Shown here: in pieces, positions 1 through 12,599 of the stretch
Numbering within the stretch: the first letter of the stretch is position 1
Layout of the letters: every line of letters starts with the position of its first letter
NCBI GenBank assembly: GCA_013396995.1
Contig: VWZP01006004.1
Location: forward strand, 62,001 to 126,000
DNA: 64,000 bases
From: Dicaeum eximium
Taxonomy: Eukaryota > Chordata > Aves > Passeriformes > Dicaeidae
Direction: 5' to 3'
Program-made: the position numbers and the translations under genes
The notes under the pieces: generated by a model
The model's input: the letters and a program-made list of their open reading frames with translations, nothing else
What the model was told of the DNA's origin: nothing
Database searches by the model: none

Positions 1-2012
1 ACGCTGTACCTGAAACTCTAAAAACAAGTAAATAAAAATCAGTTTAACAAAGAGGTTGAATAACTAGTTTTAAATAACGCTTGCTACCTGCTTGTTCCTT
101 TTTTACTCAACCATTCTCAAAACAGTGAGGAAGGAAGAAAAAAAATCACAGGAATGACACTTCCAAGGAAAACATAAGGGATGAGAAAAAAAAGCAAAGA
201 CCAGTAGGGGTAAAAGCGAGATGAAAAGCACCAGCACGTACCTGAAGTGAGACAGGAGTACTGGGCACAGGCTGCAAGGAGCTCTGACCATGTACAGGAA
301 TAACCAAAGAGCAGGAGCAGGCAGGCAGGCAGGACATCAGACCTGGCTAAGTAGGATGTGTGAAGCAGGACCCCAACTGCTGTGACCCCTGCAACAGGGA
401 GCAGCCAGTGCCACCCTCCCAGCAAGGCACAACACCCAGAGCCATCCCATCACCAGCCTTGCTCCATCCTCCCTTTGCTGCAAGGCAAGAAACAGTCCAG
501 CAACATCCAGCCTTTCATTCCTATCTGGGGCTAAAGGATCAGCACACATCTGAGGAAACCTCCTCCCAACCAGCCCCCAGCTCCTGTGATTCTTGGACAT
601 AAGGCTGTGCAAACAGGGGCAGCTTCTCTCCCCCACAATTCCTCCTTCCTCCCCCCCTTCTTACATTCTCTGACAATAATTCTTCGAACAGGAGGTGGAG
701 AAGTTGCAATCTGAAGAGCTGAATATCAGTGTGTACTGCACAAATGCTTACCAAACCAAAACCTTCTGTAATTCTTACAGACGAGCATAACTAGTCTGAC
801 AACTTAGTACTAGCTGACAGTACTAGCTTAGTATTAAAGCACACTTAAATGCTATAAACATGAATTAACAATTTTTTAAAAAAACAAACATACACGTTAA
901 ATCACTTCATATTAGATCAGCATCCTACAGGGATCAAATTCAGACATGATGCAAAGAAGGAAATTTTAATATTAAATGATTCTTGCTTTCTAAGGCTAAA
1001 TGTGATCCATGCTTGTGAGGACTACCAGTTGGAAATATGACTGAGAGAAAAAGGTTTTAACCACAGCCTCTGTTTTTTGACACACTGTATGGTGCCCTTT
1101 AACTCCTAAATTCCTCATGTAAGATCTGTGCAGATGATACTATTTCGCTGCTCATTTTTCTCACAACCAACTTTCAGCTTATTTTGCAGAGCAAATAACA
1201 CTACCACTAAATCCAGACCAGATGATCGCTGCCAACACTCAGACTCATCGCTGTGGGCTGCATTACAGATGATCTTACACAGCACCATCTCGTTCCTACT
1301 TCTAGCGTTTATCAATAAATTATTATTTTGATTCAGGAGCTCTTCATCTCTCTCCAGAACAATGTGGTATCTTCAAGGGATGCTTCTATGGGTCCACTTC
1401 TCATACTTATAAACACACCATAACTGTAGGAATCTGCTAGAAAATTGTCTGTGTCCTTCATCCTTTAGCCATGCTACCATTATGTCTAGATGGGACTACA
1501 AAGTGCTATCTAAGAAAAAACTCAGTGTCAAAGTATTTATTGCCCAAATAGCCCTCCCACCTGTCCTTTAGAAAAAGGAAACAAATCATTGCCCTGCAAG
1601 GCAGCTCTGGCCTGTGGACTGCTTCCAAGCCATGCTGCCCTGCATGCTCCAATGTATCAGTCATGCCTGCATATACAATAAATGAAGTTGCTCATAGAGA
1701 TACAAAAGACTGAACGCTAAATAAAAAAGGGAGATAACACAGCAAATCCAAACTAGGCTGAAAAAATACCATCTGTTCAAGTTAAAATTTCTTCTTCATC
1801 TGTATTATCATCAGGAGCTCTCCATTTGTTATTTATTATTTCTAGATACTGTTTCAAATATTAGGAGGCTTGCATAAAAGCCACATTACTTAATTCAAGC
1901 ACCACTAGTTGTCACCAGAAGTACCAAAACAAAGTTGAGGGTGATCCACAAGTGACTTTGGTAAACTTCACAAAGTGAAAAGTAATTCTCCTCACTACCT
2001 TTATATCTATCT

Positions 2013-2040
2013 GTGTGTGTATATATATATATACACACAC
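2013..2040. repeat. Palindromic TG/TA/CA microsatellite
   Basis: A compound dinucleotide repeat runs GT (2013-2020), AT (2021-2032), AC (2033-2040). The 28 bases are an exact inverted palindrome, so the tract can extrude a cruciform. It is a simple repeat and likely polymorphic in length. Confidence 0.9.
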
Positions 2041-3121
2041 GTATGCATATATAATTATAATGGCATAATAACAACTATGTCAGCATATCAGAGCATCCCA
2101 TACAGAAAAGTGACCCTTAAAGGCAAATGAAAAGCTTGACCTAAAAGAACCACTTCCTTGCACTGGCTAATTTCTCTGCTCTGTGATCACATGTTTAGGC
2201 TTTCATTTGTCACTGCTATTCAAGTTGGGATATTTTATTTTCATTTGACTGCAAGCACTAGGCAGTGGTAAAAGCTGCATGTTAATAATGATACTACTAA
2301 TCAAAACCAAGCAGTAGCCTTGGATTAAAAGTGCCCATGATCACAGGAGGTCAGAAAAAGGGCCATACAACCAGCCTCCCACATCTGACTGACAAGAGAA
2401 CTTACAATGCTCACTAGCTGGTAATTAAGAGTTTTGGCAGCAAGGAAAATGAGAATCGAAATTAATCCTAAAAGCTGTGATTCTGGAGTAATCATCTCTG
2501 TAATGCATCAATAAAAACTTAATTTTGAAGTAGCTACCTCAAAAGTGGTCAAAAATTGGTGAAAAGATTATTTTCAGCATAATTAATTCTATTCTATTAA
2601 TCAGGTTCTGCCCATTTACTTTGGTAACTGAAGAGCAGCACATTTGTAGTGGATGAATCTGTACACACACCTGAAGTACTTATGGAAGTCACATCCATCA
2701 AAGCGGAACCCCGCAAAAGGAAAGTTGTTAATTAGTTCCTTAGTTCCTAGCCTCATTTAGTTATAAACCAGGCTATACAACACTGAATCTACATAAAAAT
2801 CATAACTAAGATATATCCAGAGCTGTTGCCCATCTCACCCTCCACTACTTTAGAAAGTTGCGTAGACAGGAAAGAAAACTTACTCTAGGAAGGGATTTAA
2901 AGAGTCTCAGTGGTAATTTTATACTTTGCACCTAGAAAATTTGAAATTCAGTCCATGAGCTTTTACAGCCACACACAACCCAAGCAGAACTTTTTGCTCA
3001 CATGACATACAAGTCGCTATCACTGGAAAAGTGCACGAGAAAATTCAAATCATTATTAATTTATATTTAGAAACAGCAATTTGAAAGTGGCACTCACATA
3101 CAAACTTTCCGTGCTCTCTCC

Positions 3122-3205
3122 TGTAGTCTTGGTATTTTATGAGTTTCTTGGGTGCAAACCTCCTGAGGTTTATTCCCAAGAAACTCATAAAATATCAAGA
3201 CTACA
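3122..3205. repeat. 84-bp foldback (near-perfect inverted repeat) element
   Basis: The left arm at 3122-3152 and right arm at 3175-3205 are 31 bp each and complementary with one exception, which would be a G-U pair in RNA. The 22-base loop (3153-3174) holds a second small inverted repeat around its centre (AAACCTC / GAGGTTT). The element begins TG and ends CA, and the 6-mer CTCTCC occurs immediately before (3116-3121) and immediately after it (3206-3211), which looks like a target-site duplication. It could be a tiny foldback/MITE-like insertion, a hairpin made by replication template switching, or a small-RNA hairpin locus. I do not recognise a named family. Confidence 0.75.
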
Positions 3206-5158
3206 CTCTCCCCCTACTTCTATTAGAAAACTTTGTATCTCTAGACTTGCAAACAGAGTAATTCAAGGATGGAAGCATACCAGTTACTTGGAAAAAGTTC
3301 AGGCATGCACACACACCTGAATGTGTGCATTAAGATGAACGGAGGCAGAATACCTCACATCACCTCAGGATAAGGGAATACAGACAAGCAGTAGCAATGA
3401 GTAGCTTTCATGGTCTGTACACCCTTTTGCATTGAGTTGTTTCTGTGTCACAAAATAAGACATTTACAGCCAAGATTAAAGAATTTATTCTGGGCCATTT
3501 CTTTTTGTCAGAAGGTATTTCAACTATTAATTATGTAGCTTCAAAGATGAAGAGAGAGCAAAAACCACATTGTAAAAGTACAAAGCAATGTGAGAATCAG
3601 TAGAAGCAGCTCTCAAGCATACTTTTAGATTACCATGGTATACAACTGATCAGCTTATATTAAATACTTCTGAAAGACAGACAGCAAGCTGACCCAAAGA
3701 ACCAACAGCATGCAAACTGTGAAAGTCTCCCAGCTAACATAAATCAGGTTTAAGTGGAAAAAACGAAACAAACCAGTTTCAGTAGACACTGAAAATCACA
3801 GGACTGAAAGCTGTGACTAACAGAGATTTCTCATTCCAAGACTTTACAGGTTGAGAACACAAAGATTTGCTTACAGAGACTGAGGGTGTATGTCCATGGT
3901 TTATATACACCACATGCTTTCGAGTTGAGAGCACCTTCCTTTTAGTATTATTAATACAGAGGATCATTAAGAAATAAGAGGTCACATAGAGACTACAACC
4001 ATTTCAGGATCCTTTCAGGCCACGTGACTACTTATTTCCACAGTGTACACTCAAAGATAGAACACACTACTCTCCGCGGTCCCCACAGCCAACAAAGATC
4101 TCACTGCAGCTGTGGTTTTGTGCCCATTTGCTTTTCTTCATCTTCCACTTGGATGGGAGGAGTGAGGAGTTTGGGGCTGAGATCCACCTCTGCTCCTCAA
4201 CCATGGCAAGCTTGGTGTCTCCAAGCCATGTCCTAGCACTGGCTTTCAGCTCCCACTGGCTCACAGGAGGGAAGGCAGAGCTGTCCCACTACCACTGCTA
4301 CTGGTAAAAATCTCCCCTGTAATTTGTGCCTTAATTTCTCTAATGTAAAAGGGATAGTGCACATCACATATAAAGGCAATAAAGTTTATTCAAGACTATA
4401 AAAGGCTACAAGGTCTTGTTGATACTGCAACAGCAAATTCAGAAATAACTATGATTTTTTCAGGGCTTCTGAAGAAGAACACCTCACCAAAGGCAAATGC
4501 ACATCTTGAGATGTGAGCCGCTGTTCCAGAAGAGAAAAAGTTACTTGTTCTCCTCTCTCTCTCTTTTATTTTTACACTGATTTTGAGAAAAACATTTGGG
4601 TTTTCATTACCACAGGAGGGCAGGAGCATGTAACGCTCCTGTCGATTTCTTAGAGACAGCAGAACAAACAGTGGGAGCTGGAACGCAGAAAGAGCCAAGT
4701 CAGAGACCCGGAGCGTGATGGAAATCCAGCCCTATCAGCGGAGTTAACTACTTGTTAATGAAGGCGTATGCATCCCATCTGCTGACTACAGAAGAGCTGG
4801 AATGGGTTCAAAAACAGCCCAAGACAGACATACCATCAAATATGTGATGTGAACGTTGTGATCCATGCTCAGAAGTTTGCCCCATGGATTTTGGCAGGGC
4901 TGAGCACAGACCCAGACACACACGGGCACGGAGGCGACAGGACACGAACCGTGTCCTTGTCACCATTAACTGTCACTGCCCGGTGACAACAGGAATCCTT
5001 CCAGTGGAATTTGTTTATTCATTAATTCTGATTTCAGGAGAAAGTTCTGGCCTGCACCCAGCAGCTAATTGGTTCAATAAACAGCATCTCGGTTTAGAAG
5101 GAGAAAACATGATACTACAGTGAGAGCATGTAACTGAAACCTCGGTATCGGGGCATGA

Positions 5159-5349
5159 CTTAGGGCTTCTCCAAAGAGCTGCACTGCAAAGAAATAAGTT
5201 TTAAAAGACAGGACAGGATACAGTCTAAATGCAAGAAACAACTACAGACATTTATCTTAGGGCTTCTCCAAAGAGCTGCACTGCAAAGAAATAAGTTTTA
5301 AAAGACAGGACAGGATACAGTCTAAATGCAAGAAACAACTACAGACATT
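5159..5349. repeat. Exact tandem duplication, 97-bp period
   Basis: The block at 5159-5252 recurs as 5256-5349 with no difference in the 94 bases compared, separated by three bases. Complete identity in non-coding DNA means either a very recent duplication or an assembly artefact. No coding frame or known repeat is recognised in the unit. Confidence 0.93.
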
Positions 5350-5452
5350 CTTATGGGGATGAGAAAATAAAAATCACTAAAAATTACATTAAAATGTCCC
5401 TAATGATGACCTAAAACACAGAAAATAAATTTATGGGTGAAATCATGGGGGT

Positions 5453-5467
5453 AAAAAAAAAAAAAAA
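5453..5467. repeat. Poly(A) run of 15
   Basis: An uninterrupted run of 15 A. There is no obvious retroposed body next to it, so it is called as a simple homopolymer tract. Confidence 0.9.
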
Positions 5468-8400
5468 TCTATCTTGTTGTTTTTAAATTCTGAATTACAA
5501 GTCATAGGTATAATAACTTTTGTTCCCTCCTAGCTAGGCCTGCCACACACAATATGCTACAAAGAAAGCTACCAAATAATTTTTGAGTATTTCCAAAAAG
5601 AAAATATGTAGCCCACTGTGAAAAACAAATACAATTACCTGAAATCTGTGATTATCTGCACACAGTCAGAGAGTTCAAAAGACCTGGACAGACTTACCAA
5701 AACAAAATCTGCTGCACTAAAACATGCTCCCAGGTATCTTCATTTGTGCTATTTACTAATACAAATTTCCCCTTTCATGAAATCTAGAATTTTAAATTCA
5801 ATAAAGCTCATGCAACAGCCCATATTATAAAATTCTCCTTAGTAAGGAATATTTTTAGGTTTGTAAGAACAATAGCCATCAGATTTGAAGAACTATAAAA
5901 AAAGTAATTGTCACAGATTTAACATATTAACAAGAACATTTGAGCTGAGGCTTCATTTAACCCCTTCAATAAGAAATTTGTGCGTATCACTCCAAATTAT
6001 GCATATTATATATTCTTGGCTTTAGACCCTTTGATTGTATGGTCATTTCTCTACATGAACCATTTTTGAAAGTCATATACTCTAAGTGCTACATCAGAAG
6101 CAACAGCAAAATGGGTCTTAATGGTAAATCCTTCATATTCTGCTACGATCAGCATTTTGCAGGACTACATAGATGAATTCTCTGTTAGCCCTTCACTTCC
6201 TTGTTTAGGAGGTCATTTTTTTGCACTATTTCTTTTTATAAAGATCTATTTTTGACTGCAGTGGACCTTTGTTTACACATTAAGCCACCTGATGCCTCCA
6301 GGAGACATATAGTTTGCTAGTGAAGTCATTTTCTCTCTGCTACACACAGTGACTCCATGTAACTACACGCTTCTAAACAGGAGCTGGTATTTGCAGCAAT
6401 CTGCAAAGGACTCCTGGCTGTGCAGTTATCCCTTGGAATTAAAAGAAATGCACAGTTCTGCTTTTCTGCAGCAGAGGGGGAAAGGGAATATAACAGAGCA
6501 CAAAACTCCAACACCACAATTTCAGAAACACAACTTCTCGTCCAATGAAGAGAATAACGATCGCTCAGTTATTCCTTTGCCTTGGACAGCTGCAGGTTTA
6601 TTGGGGGGGTGTTGAGCTGGGAGAGGAGCATTGAGAGAGATTACAAGGTGTTTGTTTTTTTTTAATGAGGATGGAATGATGCTAGATTAGGTCTAACACA
6701 AATTAAAAAATAAGACTGAAGCTAAGAGTCTGAACCTTTCCACGGCACAATGCACTTTACTCAGCACCTGCAGCTGCACTGTACACAGAGCTTTAGGTAA
6801 TTATCTATAGATATACTGCAACCTTCACTTCTGTGCAATATACACTTTAAGTTGTGAATAGCTTTCTTTTGTTTAAAAAAAGAAAAATCTATACAACAGT
6901 TAAGAAATAGTAAAAAAGAGCTTTTTTTTTTTCTTATAAGCATTTTGACACAACATGAGTATTTCCTCCCAGGGTAGTTCTCAATAACCACGATTAATGC
7001 TGTGTATTACAAAGCAGATTACAACTTTTAGCACTGAAACAATTTACAGCAGTCAGGAATGTTATTAGATAGGAGACTGGACAGCTCACATGCTACAATT
7101 ACATAGACTACCATTACTGGCAGTCACAGGACAGAAGCCTCATAACAAAGAAAAAGCAAAATCCCCTATTTGCCAAGATTTAAATGGCTGGGGCACAGGG
7201 AAGAGAAAGGGAAAGGAAAAGAGAGAAGTCTGACTCCCCACGATCATTGCTGCACCTCAGCTACAAACAAACATCAGGCTTGGTTGTTTTGGCTGCCAGT
7301 TAGGCATTTCTTCATAAGAGTAATAAATATACTTACTTTTGTTCCCAGCCAAGACAAGATGCCATATCAATGGATTGTTCTAACCATTCAAACTGTCATA
7401 AAACAACTCTTCAATTTCTGATTTAATACTAACTCCTATTAGGATGGAGACACTGAAAACACAGATCTAAATACAACAGCAAATCCTGAAGTGGTTTTGC
7501 CATATTTTTGATGTACTAAACCAACACTATCTGTAATATTTAACAGATAATTAAAATCCATATATATCTGTATGTGAAGTATTGCTACACTACACTTAGC
7601 ATTCACAGGTATTTGGGTTTCAAGATTATTTTTATGCTTTTACATAACATTATTTAACCTTGCATTTTCATGCCCATCACTATAAAGAGCTATTCTAAAC
7701 TTCTAATAGACACAATTTTTTGACAGGATAAGTGTTAAAAGTACTGTATTATAGTAATACATATGTTGTTTGCAGCACTATGCAGAATACTTCACATGTA
7801 AGTGAATCATCAGTCATCATGTAGAAGTCCTAAGTAAATTTAGGATTCCTACAATACTATCACTTACTGTTTCAGAAAACAGTTCTGGTAATTTCAATTC
7901 TTACAACAAGCTCATTCTGCATATCCTTTACCTGAATAACTCATATTGCTTTAATATGTGCAAACAAGTTGAAGAGTGACTAGCTACTAAGATCAGATAT
8001 AGTAAAAAACCCTAACATTTGGGGTTACAACCCCAACACATTGATTTAAACATACCCTTCTTGCTGCAGTTTTCATACACTAAACCATGTAAACCAGAGT
8101 GAACCCCAGGATTAGAACAGATTAGCCAAAAAATATAAATAATAGTTACATGTACTACCATTCCTAAAATTTGATACATTACATTAATAACAGGTCTATA
8201 GCCACAAGAAAAGCTGGCATTCTCTGATATTAAAAAGTCTTTATGCATCTATTAATCACTAAGAGTTAAGTACGTGATACTAATCACTGTTCTGTTTAAC
8301 AACTCTGCAAAGCAAACTTTTGACAGACAGGTGATGGCAATCTGCCACCAGTTCCCAAAAAGAGTGTCTGCTTTCAGTCACATCCCTGCATCGACACTTT

Positions 8401-8840
8401 CCATAAGTCAACAAATGTTTCAGCACCAAAACAACGGTGGCACAATGTTTCACATTCCTTATGTAGAAAATATTCTCAAAGACATCCATAGGATTTCTGG
8501 AATTAATGCAAAACAAAATCTCAAGAAAACATGTTTTGCAACCCCAAATATAGTGAGTTTAGAAATAGTTGGTGAAAAACTGCTAAAGCTGGGATTTTTT
8601 TTGCCTCCAAGTGCATGTATCAACCTGTGGGTTGAAAGGAGTGGGAGACTAGAACATGGCTAAGTTAAAATTGCACCTCATCACAAACAAGCCTCACTAT
8701 TTAACAAGGATGCACTTCAGAACCCCTCTCCAAAGCAATACCAACCACGAACAAGATCTGTGCTACAGAAAGAACCTATTTTAAAGCAGTCAAAGCAGTG
8801 AGTGAATTGAGATATGCTGCAATATTTATGCGGCCATTCT

Positions 8841-8879
8841 AATGCAAATGCGGAAGGTATTAGAAAGGCTATTTGCATT
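8841..8879. promoter_or_regulatory. Inverted pair of POU octamer motifs
   Basis: AATGCAAAT at 8841-8849 and its exact reverse complement ATTTGCATT at 8871-8879 flank a 21-base spacer. ATGCAAAT is the canonical Oct/POU-domain octamer. Two perfect copies facing each other in otherwise AT-rich non-coding DNA suggest an enhancer element. Function is inferred; chance occurrence remains possible. Confidence 0.3.
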
Positions 8880-11800
8880 GGTGCACAGCCCCTTCAGTCA
8901 GCGCACAATGCCGACAGAAAGAACAATTAGGATGCATGCATAACAAAAAGCCTCCGACCACAGGGTAGGCAGGTCCACTGAACCGGATACAATATCTAGG
9001 GGATCAACAGGGCTCCATGGAAATGCTGCCTGCTGGATCACACCGTACCTCTTGTTCGTACTTAGAATAGGAAGCGTCCTTGGGCACAAAAGCACGCAGA
9101 TGATTAGCACAGCAAAGGTGAGAGCAAGTTACAACCAATTTAATGCGAGCACCAGCCTCTCGTCTCACAAAGCAGCAACTGGGCTGGAGCACAGCTGGGT
9201 CCTCCCGGCAAAACCCCACCACCACTAACACACAGCAGCAAACTTTCAACTGGGCTAAAAAATGATAAATAAAAAACAGGCACATACTTTCCTGTGGCAA
9301 AAAAAAAAAAAAGCTCTCCAGCATCGGTTGAGACAGAAAGGGAGGGAGGCGTGCAAACCAGGATCTAATGCACATCCACTCTGAGAACAGACTACGCTTT
9401 TGTAGAGAAAGCAAAAAGCAAACTAAAAGACTCAAGTATTTACTTTTTTTTCCCAACATGTACTCCTTAATGGTAAAACAATACTAAAAGAACCAAGTAC
9501 ACAGGCAAGCCAGATTGTTTTTTGACCGTCAAAAGTTATTTGACCGTGCATCCTTGTATTTATCTACACCAATTCACAGCCTCTTAATATACCCTCACAC
9601 CAGTCAGCATGTCTGCAATTATATGATGGGCTCTGTTCTCTCATCTCCCTTGTAGAGCAATACAGATAAAGTACCTCTTAAACTGCGACAATCTTTAAAC
9701 AGTCTAAAATCACCACGCGGCACAAACTTAGTTTTTTGAAAGAAATTATAAACTGTCCATAATTTCTATACAAAAGATACATTACCTGGAGGTTAATGAT
9801 GGAAAAAATCTTAGTAATTAAAATTCCCTTTTCATCCAGAGACCTGGATATACTGAAAATGCCTTTATTGAACCAAATTTTATGTTGGAGAATCCCCAGA
9901 TTTATAATAGTACATGATGTGTATTTCACAACAGAGTCAAGGCAAAGCAATGCAGCAAAAAACAAGCGAATTAAGGTCAATGGCTAATACTGCAAACATT
10001 ACCTTGCTTATCATAACAACCTGTTACATTTTATCCCGGTCCATTTTGTAACACAGCAAGATCACTGTATCAAACAGACTAGACTATGTCAGCCAGTACA
10101 GTTTCCACGAAAACGAGAGTTCTTTTTATCTGTACCATCAGTTGTAACTGGCTTTTTAATCTTCACTACTGCATCCTCCCCAGCCCTCTCACACACACAA
10201 ACCCACCAAAAGCAAGAGGCAGAAATATCTCCTCTGAGATGCAGTTGCATGCAGTAAAATTAAATACAAGGTATTACAACGACAGAGCAAAAAGCAAGCC
10301 TCACTTCAGTTAAAAGAGTATCCACTGAAAAATAAAATCAGAAGCAATGAGCCTCGAAGCGTTCTGGGTGGGAAATGCCACTGGCCATGCTGGGCTGGAC
10401 ATGAGGACAAGGCACCAGCTTTTCCTGCAGCCAGGAACAGCACAGACAGCCCAAACCCAGGCACTGGGGAGGGCAGGGGCAAGGTGGGCACCAGGGACAG
10501 CCATCCCAGGGGCTGTGGTGGCACATGGGAAGGGACAACGCTGCCTTCCCCTCCCGCACACGCAAGTTTTCATCTTTCCTCAGACACGAAGGAGAACCTG
10601 CTCCTAGAGAGACACAGCTCCTTCCTAGCACCCACCCAAATTCTCCACAGTGGTATTCTGGAACCACTGAAGTCTCCTAAGGCAGTTTTATTTCCTTGCT
10701 ACCATCCTAAACCTTCCCAAAACAGAGCTTTGTTATTTACTGGGCTTCCTCAGCCTTGTCAAGAAGGGATCACAGAACGTGATCCTTATTTCAAACATGC
10801 AGAGGATGCTTTGACAGCCCTAATTCCATCACCATGCAGGAGCACCGTGCCCACATGCAAGCATCTACATCCACCTATTGCACGGGTGCTGGACACGGGT
10901 GGCAGCTGCCTGCTCACACGGTGACAAGCCAGGACTGCCACACACACGCTGCTCCAGCAGGAACATGCTTTTCTAGAAAGCCACAGCCAAGTCACAATCA
11001 ATCCAAGGCTTTCCTAAAAGGCACACGCTCAGCAGTGATCTTCCGAGCAATTAATTTCCCTACACGGGCTAACAGTGCAGGAAGACAGCTGGAGAAAATA
11101 TCCCTGGTCTGAAGGAATCCCTTCAATCACACAAAATTCCTGGAGGAGAATACACCCGTCAGTTCGATTTAAGTGTCAACATCACAAAGGAACGCCCCTC
11201 CCAGCACCTCCTGCCTTACAGATATGCCACGCTGGGAAGGAGAAACTACACCGGGAACAGCAGCTACTCACAGCCAGAACTGTTCATGGACCTCCCCTGC
11301 CATCACCACAAACAAAAAATGCTGGGGATTGTTTCTAGAAAGAGCAGATAGAGGGACGTGGAAGAAGACAGCATCCTCTTTGAGGATCCCTCAGTATTCC
11401 TCAAAGGAAGGCTGTGGGCACAAGGAGAGCTTTGTCTGGAACCATCTTTGTGTATTACAAGGTTACATATAAAATTCGTTTTGCCTAATACACATGCTTT
11501 GCCTTGCCACATGTACAGAAATCCTGATGGCTGACAAATGGCCTAAAATTAAAGGAATACAGCTTCAAATTAGTAAAATACTCTCCCATTTTACTCATCC
11601 AGAGCAAAGAATAATTACATAGAAAACAAAATTGTGAAATCCAAAGCATTCAAGGGGAATTAAGATGATAAGGGTGTTACTAAAATTAAAATGTATGCAT
11701 AGTAGTGTAATAACAAATTCATAAGACACTGTAAATCTTTCCCAAAACCAGACTAGGTTTATATCAAGATCACATACAACATATGCCTGAAATATGGCTA

Positions 11801-12599
11801 TAAATAAGTGTGATTTAATTTGACCACCACCTACTTTAAGCCCTTGATTTTATAAACAGAAGTTTATCACAATGACCAGTGATTAAAAAAAGAAAACAAA
11901 ACAAAACACACAGTTTAGGAGGTAAAAAGAACAATATATAGTCAAACATGCAAACAAGAAACAGTAGAAAACTAAGATCCTGAAGGTAATTACCAAAACC
12001 ATCTTAATTTCTATTCTGATAGTCAAAAAAAATCCCCACCAAGTACTGCAGCAATGACAATACACACACAATTACAACTCCTTGATCATTAATATTCTGC
12101 TTCAAAAGTCTGCACATGTGCAGAACTCAATGCTTCCACAGTCCCATCTCAAAAACACAACTTAAAAATTACCAGCACTATTTCAGCACTTCGCAATTGT
12201 TTTCTCACACGCTGTGACTTTTTATTCTGTGTCCATACCTGCTCCTAAATAGGATGGACAAGTGAAGCAGCAACAGAGTTTCACCAAACTTCAGTTCTGC
12301 TGAATTGCTGTGTAGCTCACGCCCAGTCGCAATTTTAGCCAACGCGGCCGTTCACCTTACTAAGGTTACTACAGCTTTTGAGGCATTTCCTAGAGAAAGA
12401 CACGAACAACTCGGTGAAGACGCCTTCTACAGCCACAAATATACGCGGGAAGCTGTCACACCGCTTTTCTCTGTCACACCTCTCTGTTTTAAATACCGGG
12501 AAAATCACCTGGCTAGACAGGAAGGCGACGACTTTTGAAACGCGGTTCTGTCTCAGTGGCTCCATCAGAACTGCCGCAATAAATACATCGGGTGAAACA

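Noticed and set aside
8274..8663. 129-codon plus-strand frame
   Set aside because: It lies in AT-rich DNA without any family signature, CpG island, splice context or conserved neighbour. Length is compatible with chance.
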